From Actinomycetes bacterium (GTDB lineage: Bacteria; Actinomycetota; Thermoleophilia; Solirubrobacterales; 70-9): a stretch of DNA of 64,000 bases. The notes under the pieces were generated by a model that did not search any database, was not told where the DNA came from, and saw nothing but the letters and a program-made list of their open reading frames with translations. The DNA lies in NCBI GenBank assembly GCA_016861045.1, contig BOKP01000002.1, positions 248,001 through 312,000 of the forward strand. The letters are read 5' to 3'. A program made the position numbers and the translations under genes. Shown one piece after another: positions 49,321 to 56,825 of this stretch (positions within the stretch are counted from its first letter, which is position 1; the number at the start of each line of letters is the position of its first letter).

Positions 49321-50844
49321 CTACCCGCCGCGGACGCTGAACCGGGCGCTGCCGGCCGACTCGTACTGATCGGCCAGCAGGTAGTGGACGACGTAGTCGC
49401 CGGGCGGAAGCGGCCACGGCGCCCCCTGGCTCCCGGGCCCGAGCACGGCCGATCCTTCCGTCGCCGGCGGCAGCGTGCCCGCCGCGTGGCCGCCGGTGTA
49501 GCCCCAGATCAGGTAGTCGTCGCTCTCGGGGTCGGAGGCGCCGGCCCTGAAGACCCCGAGCCAGTCCCAGCGGTTGGCGGGCGCCCCGGCCCACGAGACC
49601 TCGACCGGCTCGCCGCGCTCGTAGACCCGCCCGTCGGTTCTCAGCGCGAGCTCGGCGCCGGGGTCGCGCAGGTGGAAGGGGACGCGGGCGGCCTCGTCGC
49701 CGTCGCCACCGATCAGGACCGCCTCGTAGGAGCCCGCGCCCCAGCCGGTCGTGTCGAGGCCCGCGGTGCCGCTCGGACCGGGCGCCTCGAGGGTCTCGAG
49801 CGGCGCGGCGGCGTCGCCGGCGGGCGCGATCACGATCTCGCTCCCGCCCTGCCCGGGATCGTTCCAGGTGACGGTGACCTCGTCGCCGACGTCGGCGAGG
49901 CGGGCGTCGACGGCGATCAGCGTCGGCATCGCCACCGGCGTCACCTCGAAGCTCGACAGCACGGCGCGGTGGTCGGAGGTCCACGGCGACGCCCCGATCT
50001 CGACGTCCTCGCCGCCGGGCTCGCCGACGAGCCTGCTGTCGAGGGTCGTTGACGGGCCGGCCGCGTAGACGTAGTCGATCCGCTCGTCGGACGTGTGGGT
50101 GAAGCCAGGGTCGGCGACCGGGTCGGGGTGGGCCTCCCGGTAGCTGTCGCGGAACCCGAGGTCGAGCAGCTCCTCGCTGACCGGCCACGGCACGGGCTCG
50201 TCGATTCCCTCCCGGGTGCCGACGGTGTCGGCGCCGTAGTCGAGGCTCGAGGGCTGGTTGAAGTCGCCGGTCAGCAGCACCGGGTTGCCCGCGTCGAGAA
50301 GCCCCGCCATCGCCGCCAGCGGACGCTCTAGGGCCGCCGTCCGCACCTCGTTCTCGGTGGCGATCACCGAATCGACCGACGCGCCGCCGGCCAGCGCGCG
50401 CGGCCCCCACTCGACGTAGTCGAGGTGGACGTTGAAGAACGGGACCACGTAGCCGGGCTCGACCTCGAGCAGCGCGTAGAGGCCGTCGCCGCCCGAGGGC
50501 TCGAGGATCGGGTACTTCGAGAGGAGCTGCAGTGACGTGTTCCAGTACCGATAGCCGGTCCGCTCCGCCATCTCCGGCAGCCGCTCATACGACTCGAGCA
50601 CCCCGACGACGTCGGCGTCGAGGCGCCGGATCACCGCGTCGGTCGCGGGCCCGCCCCCGTACTCGACGTTGTACACGAGCACGTCGAGCTCGACCTGCTC
50701 GCGCCCGAGAAGCGACGAGTCCGGAAGCGGCTCGCCGTCGCCGTCGAGGTCGCAGCCGGCGAAGGCGAGGAGGCAGAGGACCAGCGCCGCCGCGAGGCCA
50801 CGCCGGAGATGCGCGGCCTTCTCGAGCTCGCCCCTCGCTCCCAC
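49321..50844 (-). CDS. Lipoprotein of the endonuclease/exonuclease/phosphatase fold with C-terminal beta domains
   Basis: Surface lipoprotein of about 507 residues from the GTG at 50844. The N-terminus has a lipobox: RRGLAAALVLCLLAFAGCDL, with Cys as the lipidated residue. The catalytic fold runs to about residue 300: DVLVYNVEYGGG, VVGVLESYERLPEMA (metal Glu), FFNVHLDYVEWG, LLTGDFNQPSSLDYG (the G-D-F-N motif), DERIDYVYAAG and TSDHRAVLSSFEV (catalytic His). Two beta-sandwich regions follow, each with phrases such as VTVTWNDPGQGGSEIVIAP and VEVSWAGAPANRWDWLGVF, like bacterial SKICH/Ig-type domains. It may cleave DNA, sphingomyelin or inositol phosphates at the cell surface. It is convergent with the hemerythrin gene. 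Confidence 0.82.
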   Translation of the reverse strand: MGARGELEKAAHLRRGLAAALVLCLLAFAGCDLDGDGEPLPDSSLLGREQVELDVLVYNVEYGGGPATDAVIRRLDADVVGVLESYERLPEMAERTGYRYWNTSLQLLSKYPILEPSGGDGLYALLEVEPGYVVPFFNVHLDYVEWGPRALAGGASVDSVIATENEVRTAALERPLAAMAGLLDAGNPVLLTGDFNQPSSLDYGADTVGTREGIDEPVPWPVSEELLDLGFRDSYREAHPDPVADPGFTHTSDERIDYVYAAGPSTTLDSRLVGEPGGEDVEIGASPWTSDHRAVLSSFEVTPVAMPTLIAVDARLADVGDEVTVTWNDPGQGGSEIVIAPAGDAAAPLETLEAPGPSGTAGLDTTGWGAGSYEAVLIGGDGDEAARVPFHLRDPGAELALRTDGRVYERGEPVEVSWAGAPANRWDWLGVFRAGASDPESDDYLIWGYTGGHAAGTLPPATEGSAVLGPGSQGAPWPLPPGDYVVHYLLADQYESAGSARFSVRGG

Positions 50845-50966
50845 TGGCCGGTAGTCAATCAGACGACCGCGCGGCCGCTGCCGGTCCGGCCGGCGGCCCA
50901 GCCGTTGCGGGCAGCGACCGCCGATACGGCATCGTCGACGCCGGTCATCGACGATGTGACCTCCCG

Positions 50967-51812
50967 ATGACCGTTCCCCTGCTCCTCGCGCTGGCCAGCT
51001 CGATCGCCTACGGCGCCGCCGACTTCCTCGGCGGCGTGGCCGCCCGCGGCGCCCACGTTGTGCGCGTCGTCGCCATCGCCGCACCCGCGAGCCTGCTCGT
51101 CGAGATGCTGCTCTGGCCCCTGGCCGGCGCACGGTTCGACACCGGCGCGGTCACCTGGGGCGCGGCATCGGGCGTCGCGTCGGCGGCGGCCTTCGCGCTG
51201 CTGTACCGGACCCTCGCCATCGGGCCGATGAGCGTGCTCTCCCCGGTGACCGCGCTCGTTTCGGCGGCGCTTCCGGTCGCCGTCGGCCTGGCCGGGGGCG
51301 AGCGGCTGAGCGCGATCGCCGCGGGCGGCATGACGCTCGCGCTCGTCGCCGTCGTCCTGGTCAGTGGCGGCACCGACGGGCGTGAGCGCGGCCGCAGCGC
51401 CAGCCGGGGGGCGCTCGCCCTCGCCTTCGCAGCCGGCGCCGCGATCGCGCTCCAGCTCGTCTGCCTCGACCAGGCGCCCGACGACAGCGGCGTTGCGCCG
51501 CTGCTGGTCGGGCGCGCGGTGTCCTGGGCGGTCATCCTCGGCGCCGCCCTGCTGCTGCGGGGGCGCCTCGGAGAGGCCCGGCCGAACCTGCCGGCCTCGG
51601 CGGCCGCCGGCGCCCTCGACGCGCTCGCCAACTTCGCCTTCCTCTTCGCCGTCCGCGACGGCGACCTCGCCGTCGTCGCCGTGATCACGGCGCTCTACCC
51701 GGCCGCCACCGTCCTCCTCGCCCGGGTGCTCCTGGCCGAGCGCATCGGACCGATGCAGCTCGCCGGCCTCGGGATCGCCGCCGTCGCGGTCAGCCTGCTG
51801 GCCGTCGGATGA
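50967..51812 (+). CDS. EamA/DMT family membrane transporter
   Basis: Inner-membrane protein of 281 residues from the ATG at 50967, with about ten hydrophobic helices arranged as two EamA repeats. The first repeat opens with LLALASSIAYGAADFLGGVA and includes LLYRTLAIGPMSVLSPVTAL, and the second repeat has FAFLFAVRDGDLAVVAVITA followed by LYPAATVLLARVLLAERIGP, the typical closing motif. Members export amino acids, nucleosides or metabolites. The last 23 bases overlap, tail to tail, the 3' end of the pabB-pabC fusion gene. It is divergent from the lipoprotein gene across 122 bases. Confidence 0.9.
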   Translation: MTVPLLLALASSIAYGAADFLGGVAARGAHVVRVVAIAAPASLLVEMLLWPLAGARFDTGAVTWGAASGVASAAAFALLYRTLAIGPMSVLSPVTALVSAALPVAVGLAGGERLSAIAAGGMTLALVAVVLVSGGTDGRERGRSASRGALALAFAAGAAIALQLVCLDQAPDDSGVAPLLVGRAVSWAVILGAALLLRGRLGEARPNLPASAAAGALDALANFAFLFAVRDGDLAVVAVITALYPAATVLLARVLLAERIGPMQLAGLGIAAVAVSLLAVG

Positions 51813-53889
51813 CCGCCGCGCCCGCCGCCCGGGCGGGCGAAGCCCGCCGGCGCCCGGCGCCAGGCGGGCGGCCGTCGACCGCCTCGACGCGCTCGACCCC
51901 GCGGAGGGCGCCCGTGATCACCACCGAGGCGGCCGCGCGGAGCTCCGCGAGCGCGAGCGGCCGCTCGGCCACCGGCTCGCTCGCGGCCCGCTCGGCGATG
52001 AAGGTCGCGCGCCCGGTCCCGGGCAGGATCCGCCCGTCGAGCGGCGGCGTGACCCAGCGGCCGCCGATCCGGGCGAAGACGTTGGCCCGGGACGCCTCGA
52101 GGACGAGGCCGTCGAGATCGACCGCCAGCGCCAGCTCCCCGTCCAGCCCGGCAGCGACCGCATCCCACCAGGAGCGGTCGACGAGCTTGTGCGCGCCGAG
52201 CCCGCCGGGGATGACGACGCTGCGCAGCCGCACCGCCGCGGGGGGCGGAAGCCCCGAGCGGGCGATCGCGATCGTCCAGCCGGCCGGCTCGAGCTCGGCG
52301 CGGAGCCGGCCCGGACGCGGGCCGGCCGCCGCCGCATCGCGGATCAGATCCGCGGCGTTCGCCGGCAGGTCCCGTCCGTAGAGCTCACGGGCGCCGGCGC
52401 TCATCCGCCGCAGGTGCGGGACCAGCGCCGGAACCGCGCCGGCCCGATCGACCCGGATCGTCTCGAAGATGCCGCGGGACGGCTCGGGGCGGCGGAGCGG
52501 GCGCGGGCCGTGCCGCCTCGGCCCCGGCGCGATCTCGGAGCTGGTGGCACCGCGCGCGACGTCAGCGCCGATCGCGGCCATCAGCGCCCGCTCCTTCGCC
52601 TCCGCCTCGGCCGCCTCGGCCGCCCCGGAGGAGTCGGCGACGACGGCGCCCCCGAGGCCGAGCCAGATCCGCGAGCCGCGTCGCTCGAAGGTCCGGATCG
52701 CGACGCTGAGGTCGAGGCCCGCGAGCGGCGATCGCAGGCCGATCGCCCCCGTGTAGGCGCTGCGTGCGGTGCTCTCGAGCTCGTTGATCGCCTCCAGAGC
52801 GGCGACCTTGGGCGCGCCCGTGACCGAGCCGGGCGGGAACGTCGCGCGCAGGAGCGCGCCGTCCCCGACCTCCTCCCGCAGGGTCCCGCGCACCCTCGAG
52901 CTCAGATGCCAGACGCCGGGGCCGGCGGTGAGCGCGGCCATCTCCGCCACGCCGATCGATCCCGGGGCGCAGACCCGGCCGAGGTCGTTTCGGACGAGGT
53001 CGACGATCATCACGTGCTCGGCCCGGTCCTTCCCGGATCGGAGCAGGGCCTCGCGCGCGGCGGCGTCCGCGGCGGCGTCGCCGGCGCGTGGACGGGTGCC
53101 CTTGATCGGGACCGACTCGACCGCCCTCCCCTCGCGACGGAGGAAGGTCTCCGGCGAGAGGCTCGCCAGCGACCCCCAGGGCCCCTCGATCCAGGCGGCC
53201 TTCGGCGGCCCCAGCTCGCGCCCGGCCGCCGCCCACAGGTCGACCGTCGCGCCCTCCACCCGCCCCTCGCTGCGCACGCAGAGGTTCGCCTGGAACAGGT
53301 CGCCGAACCGGATCCGCTTCACCAGGGCATCGACCGCCCGGCCGTGCCCCTGGGCGCTCGGCGCCCACCGCCAGTCGCGCGTGCGCGCCGGCCCGGGAGG
53401 AGCGGGCCGCCGCGCGGCCTCGCGCAGCCGCCGGAACCAGTCGTCGATCCGCTCGCCCGCGTCGTCGTCGCAGAGCGCCTCCAGCCACCAGTCGCCGTGA
53501 CGGTCGCAGACGAGGACGTGGTCGTAGCGCGCCAGCGCGAACGCGGGCAATGCGGTCGGGGCGGGCGGCGGCGGGCCGACGGGCTCGACCCGGCGGCCGA
53601 GCTGGAAGCCGAGGTAGCCGACGATCGCCTCTCCGATGACCCCGGGGGCGGGCTCGCCCACGTCCCCGTCCAGCGCCTCGAACGGATCGCGGTCGGCGAG
53701 CACCTCGACGGGCTCGGACCCGATCACGGCCCGCGCCGAGCACCAGCTCCCGATCAGCGCGAACGGCCGCTCGTGGTCGCGGACGAGCCGGGCGGCCACC
53801 CACGGGTCGAGCCTGGTCCCGAGCGGCTCCCGACGGAGCAGCCGCCCGCCGCGGGACGTCCGCGAGGCCGCCGTGATGCGCTGAGCCAC
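51790..53889 (-). CDS. pabBC: Aminodeoxychorismate synthase component I fused to aminodeoxychorismate lyase (PabB-PabC)
   Basis: Bifunctional folate-pathway enzyme, about 699 residues; a GTG at 53889 with GAGG eight bases upstream is preferred, and a GTG at 53895 is possible. The PabB part (to about residue 455) has IRFGDLFQANLCVRSEG, SLSPETFLRREGRAVESVPI then KGTRPRAGD, HVMIVDLVRNDLGRVC, FPPGSVTGAPKVAALEAINE and YTGAIGLRSPLAGLDLSVAI, the chorismate-binding core. The PabC part (about 480-690) has SRGIFETIRVDRAG, LGAHKLVDRSWWDAVAAG with the PLP Lys, LEASRANVFARIGGRW and PLDGRILPGTGRATF. Together they make 4-aminobenzoate and pyruvate. No glutamine amidotransferase (PabA) is nearby; one shared with tryptophan synthesis is likely elsewhere. 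Confidence 0.9.
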   Translation of the reverse strand: MAQRITAASRTSRGGRLLRREPLGTRLDPWVAARLVRDHERPFALIGSWCSARAVIGSEPVEVLADRDPFEALDGDVGEPAPGVIGEAIVGYLGFQLGRRVEPVGPPPPAPTALPAFALARYDHVLVCDRHGDWWLEALCDDDAGERIDDWFRRLREAARRPAPPGPARTRDWRWAPSAQGHGRAVDALVKRIRFGDLFQANLCVRSEGRVEGATVDLWAAAGRELGPPKAAWIEGPWGSLASLSPETFLRREGRAVESVPIKGTRPRAGDAAADAAAREALLRSGKDRAEHVMIVDLVRNDLGRVCAPGSIGVAEMAALTAGPGVWHLSSRVRGTLREEVGDGALLRATFPPGSVTGAPKVAALEAINELESTARSAYTGAIGLRSPLAGLDLSVAIRTFERRGSRIWLGLGGAVVADSSGAAEAAEAEAKERALMAAIGADVARGATSSEIAPGPRRHGPRPLRRPEPSRGIFETIRVDRAGAVPALVPHLRRMSAGARELYGRDLPANAADLIRDAAAAGPRPGRLRAELEPAGWTIAIARSGLPPPAAVRLRSVVIPGGLGAHKLVDRSWWDAVAAGLDGELALAVDLDGLVLEASRANVFARIGGRWVTPPLDGRILPGTGRATFIAERAASEPVAERPLALAELRAAASVVITGALRGVERVEAVDGRPPGAGRRRASPARAAGAAVIRRPAG

Positions 53890-53979
53890 CTTCACGTCCT
53901 CGATGGCGGGCGGGCGGCTCGCCGGCCTCCGGTTGCTCGTGCCGGGCGGGTCGCCCCCCCGGGGCACCCGCGCAGGGGG

Positions 53980-54080
53980 CCTGGGTCCGCCTCGTCGCGG
54001 CTGGGCATGACCAGGGCCGAGGAGTACGCACAGGCGCTCAGGCTCCGGCGCAGCTCCGCGACGCCGACCCGCTCGCTCAT
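53980..54080 (-). pseudogene. Probable relic of a Phd/YefM antitoxin and PIN toxin pair
   Basis: From an ATG at 54080 the minus strand reads MSERVGVAELRRSLSAC, which is the usual opening of Phd/YefM-type antitoxins (S-E-R-V-G-V-x-E-L-R-x-x-L-S). The homology stops at once and is followed by AYSSALVMPSRDEADPG, close to the opening of a PIN (VapC) toxin (A-Y-x-D-S-S-A-L-V-K-L). The frame then degrades to low-complexity sequence and stops at 53892. I read this as an internal deletion joining the start of the antitoxin to the start of the toxin. With only about 30 informative residues the call is tentative. It lies between the SnoaL-like gene and pabBC. Confidence 0.4.
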
Positions 54081-54106
54081 GGAGACGAAGGTACAGAAGC
54101 GCGAGG

Positions 54107-54520
54107 CTACGGCGCGGCCTCGTCGGGGGCCGCCAGCGAGGCCAGCGCGACCCGGTCGTAGTAGACCTCGTTGCGCTTGACGCGGTCGCCCTCGATCAGC
54201 ACGAGGTCCATCCCGTCGATCTCCGCCGTCCTGCCCGTCGCACGGGCGGTGAGCGACGCGCGCCAGAGCGCCGCGCTGCCATCGCGGTCGGCCAGCGGGT
54301 GGATCCGCTTCACCGTCCAGCGCATCTGCCAGCGGTCGAACAGCCTCGTCAGGTAGCGGCGCAGCGCCGCCGCGCCCTCCACCGGCCCGCGCGTGTTCGG
54401 ATCGATGTAGACGAGATCGTCCGTGTAGCGGGCGACCACCGCCTCGACGTCCTGCGCGTTCCACGCGTCCACCAGGGGGCCCTCGATCCGCTTCAGCTCC
54501 GCCAGGTCCATGCCGGACAC
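54107..54520 (-). CDS. SnoaL/NTF2-like protein
   Basis: Small cone-fold protein of 137 residues starting at the GTG at 54520 (an ATG at 54511 is also in frame). The pattern LVDAWNAQDVEAVVARYTDD then LVYIDPNTRGPVEGAAALRR, with a final GDRVKRNEVYYDRVALA, is typical of SnoaL-like polyketide-cyclase/ester-metabolism proteins of unknown substrate. It starts one base after the alpha/beta hydrolase stop on the same strand, so the two form an operon, suggesting it works on the same compound. Confidence 0.82.
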   Translation of the reverse strand: MSGMDLAELKRIEGPLVDAWNAQDVEAVVARYTDDLVYIDPNTRGPVEGAAALRRYLTRLFDRWQMRWTVKRIHPLADRDGSAALWRASLTARATGRTAEIDGMDLVLIEGDRVKRNEVYYDRVALASLAAPDEAAP

Positions 54521-54521
54521 C

Positions 54522-55496
54522 TCACCCGACCGCCGCGAGCCCGCGGCGGTCTCCGGTCGCGCCCCGATCGCGCGGGGCGGCCGCGACGAGCTCGCGGATC
54601 AGCCGCGCGGTCTCGGCGGGGGCCTCGAGGAAGGGGTGGTGGCCGACGCCGGTCATCGCGGCGAACCGCGCGCCCGCGATCCGGGCGGTCTCGCGCCGGC
54701 CCGCCTCGATCGGCGCCATGTCGCGCTCGCCCCAGAGGACCAGCGTCGGGGCCGCGATCCCGCCCAGCTCCTCGCCGAGGTACATGCCCGGCCTGATGCC
54801 GCGCAACCCGGCGACCCGGCGCAGCAGCACGGCCCAGGTGTCCTGGGTGGCCGGGATCGAGACCCCGGCGACGCGCGAGGCGAGGTAGGGCTCGGGGATC
54901 GCGTCGGGGTCCATGCCGAACATCTGCCGGTACTGGGCCCGCTGCGCCTTCACCGTTCCCCGCGTCCGCATGAACCGGCGCGAGAGGCCGGGCACGCCGC
55001 CGATGACCCGCAGCGGCAGCGGCGCGCTGTTCGACATTCCGACGGGCATCCCGACGAGCGCCAGCCGCCTGACCCGCGCCGGATGGTCGAGCGCGGCCAC
55101 GAGGGCGAAGTACCCGCCCATCGAGCAGGCCACCAGCGTCGCCGACTCGAGCCCGAGGGCGTCGAGCACCGAGGTGACGTAGTCGCCGGCGTGCCGGCGC
55201 AGGTCGGTGCGCCGGTAGTCGAACGGGTCGCTGAGCCCGCAGCCCGGCCGGTCAAGCGCGTGGAGGTGGAAGTCCCCCGCCAGCTCCGCCATCAGCGGCG
55301 CCCAGAGCGCCGCCTCGCCGTCGCCGCCGTGGATCAGGACCAGCGGCTCGCCGGCGCCGGCCTCGAGCAGGTGAACCCGCATCGGTGGCGACTCGATCCC
55401 GACGTAGCGGGAGCGCGCCGGCACGTCGTAGAAGCGCAGCAGCTCCCGCTGGCGCTCGGCGAATGCCTTACGGGCGGTGTCGTCGTCTCTTGTCAT
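54522..55496 (-). CDS. Alpha/beta hydrolase
   Basis: Cytoplasmic hydrolase of 324 residues from the ATG at 55496, which follows a strong AAAGGAG. The fold is clear: EPLVLIHGGDGEAALWAPLM (oxyanion HGG), LDRPGCGLSDPFDY, the nucleophile in ATLVACSMGGYFALVAALDH (C-S-M-G-G), the acid in APTLVLWGERDMAPIEAG, and the catalytic His in MTGVGHHPFLEAPAETAR. Many relatives are haloperoxidase-like or meta-cleavage product hydrolases; none can be chosen from sequence alone. It is divergent from the LysR gene and cotranscribed with a SnoaL-like protein; control by that LysR protein is expected from the layout. Confidence 0.9.
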   Translation of the reverse strand: MTRDDDTARKAFAERQRELLRFYDVPARSRYVGIESPPMRVHLLEAGAGEPLVLIHGGDGEAALWAPLMAELAGDFHLHALDRPGCGLSDPFDYRRTDLRRHAGDYVTSVLDALGLESATLVACSMGGYFALVAALDHPARVRRLALVGMPVGMSNSAPLPLRVIGGVPGLSRRFMRTRGTVKAQRAQYRQMFGMDPDAIPEPYLASRVAGVSIPATQDTWAVLLRRVAGLRGIRPGMYLGEELGGIAAPTLVLWGERDMAPIEAGRRETARIAGARFAAMTGVGHHPFLEAPAETARLIRELVAAAPRDRGATGDRRGLAAVG

Positions 55497-55573
55497 CGTG
55501 AGGCTCCTTTGATCGTTGAAGGCCGTGCTCCGATCATCCGCGGCGACGGCGAAGAAGGGAAACGGAGACCTGC

Positions 55574-55585
55574 TGTGGGGCCACA
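55574..55585. promoter_or_regulatory. Candidate LysR operator TGTGG-N2-CCACA
   Basis: A perfect dyad, TGTGG (55574-55578), GG, CCACA (55581-55585), lies in the 122-base divergent region between the hydrolase and the LysR gene, about 35 bases before the LysR start. LysR proteins often bind such a site to control both themselves and the divergent gene. Confidence 0.4.
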
Positions 55586-55618
55586 ACCGGCGCTTGTGAC
55601 CGCGGATAAGCTCTGGGG

Positions 55619-56536
55619 GTGGACGTTGAGTTGCGCCACATGCGCGCTCTGATCGCGGTTGCCGAGGAGCTCAACTTCACGCGCGCGGCCGAGCGGCTGC
55701 ATCTGACCCAGCAGGCGCTGAGCGGGCAGATCCGCCAGCTCGAGCAGCGGGTCGGCACCCGGCTCGTCGAGCGCGACACCCACCACGTCGAGTTGACGCC
55801 GAGCGGCGTCGTCCTCCACGAGCGCTGCCGGTCGCTGCTCACCGGCGCCGAGCAGGCCGTCGCCGCAGCGCGGGCGACCGGCGAGGAGCCGGCGCGCCTG
55901 ACGATCGGGTATCCGGCACCGCTCACGCACCGGATCGCGGCCCCCGCGATCGAGCTGTTCACCACGCGCCATCCCGAGGTCGAGATCACGATCCACTTCG
56001 GCGAGCTGCTCGACCCCCAGGGCGGGCTGCGCGGCAGCGCCGCCGACGTGGCGATCGTCTACGGCGCCCTCGAGCACGAAGGGCTCGACCTGCATCCACT
56101 GTTCAGCGAGCCGCGCGGCGTGGCGCTGGCAGCCGGCCACCCGCTCGCGGAGAAGGAGTCGGTCACGATCGCCGAGCTGATCGAAGAGCCGATCATCGAC
56201 GTGCCGTCGGCCGACCCGGCCTCCCGGGACTTCTGGATCGCGGCGAAGCACCGCGCCGGCAAGCCGCCGCGCGTCGGTGCCACCGTGCAGACGGTCGACG
56301 GGATCGTCGAGGCGATCGGTGCCGGCCTCGGCGTGGCCACGGCCGTCCCCGCCGTCGTCGAGGCGATGGGCGCCGCAGCGGGCGTCGTCTACCGCCCCGT
56401 CGTCGACCTCGAGCCGGTCCAGTTCTGGGTCGCCCGGCGTGCCGGCGACGATCGCCGGCCGGTGCTCGACTTCATCGCCGCCGCGGTCGATGCCGGGCAC
56501 GATCGCGATTCCCCGGCCCCGGGCGCGGTCGGCTAG
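55619..56536 (+). CDS. LysR family transcriptional regulator
   Basis: DNA-binding regulator of 305 residues starting with a GTG. The winged helix-turn-helix is standard: VELRHMRALIAVAEELNFTR, AAERLHLTQQALSGQIRQLE and QRVGTRLVERDTHHVELTPS, up to about residue 60. The effector domain begins near 90 (RLTIGYPAPLTHRIAAPAIE) and has the two-lobed periplasmic-binding fold. The small-molecule effector is unknown. It diverges from the alpha/beta hydrolase-SnoaL pair, which is the usual arrangement for a LysR target. Its stop is 10 bases from the end of a possible convergent 31-codon gene. Confidence 0.92.
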   Translation: MDVELRHMRALIAVAEELNFTRAAERLHLTQQALSGQIRQLEQRVGTRLVERDTHHVELTPSGVVLHERCRSLLTGAEQAVAAARATGEEPARLTIGYPAPLTHRIAAPAIELFTTRHPEVEITIHFGELLDPQGGLRGSAADVAIVYGALEHEGLDLHPLFSEPRGVALAAGHPLAEKESVTIAELIEEPIIDVPSADPASRDFWIAAKHRAGKPPRVGATVQTVDGIVEAIGAGLGVATAVPAVVEAMGAAAGVVYRPVVDLEPVQFWVARRAGDDRRPVLDFIAAAVDAGHDRDSPAPGAVG

Positions 56537-56546
56537 GGCCGGTCGT

Positions 56547-56642
56547 CTAGCGCGTCCGGCGGTGCTCGGCGCGAACGCGGACCAGCTCCGGGTCCTGGCG
56601 GACCATGTAGGCGACGAAATGGGCGGTGACGGGCGAGAGCAT
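56547..56642 (-). CDS. Possible 31-residue peptide
   Basis: A very short frame, MLSPVTAHFVAYMVRQDPEL then VRVRAEHRRTR, from an ATG at 56642 with AAAGGT eight bases upstream. Nearly all third positions are G or C, as in the real genes around it. The sequence is amphipathic with a basic end and no signal peptide. It sits between LysR (convergent) and the LAL regulator (divergent). I do not know a function; a family of similar short proteins in related bacteria would confirm it. Confidence 0.4.
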   Translation of the reverse strand: MLSPVTAHFVAYMVRQDPELVRVRAEHRRTR

Positions 56643-56825
56643 GCTTGCGACCTTTCTGTTGGTGGTTGCCGCTGTCTTGGTGGCAGGATCGCGGCGGCGG
56701 CGCCCGCTCGCATCACCGAGATCGCCGGTCACACCGCCGGTCGGCGGCGGGCTCCGGCGGCGGCTCCGGCGCCGCGTCCCGACGCGAAGGCCGGATACGA
56801 TCCGGCCGGAAAAGGAGCTGACGGG

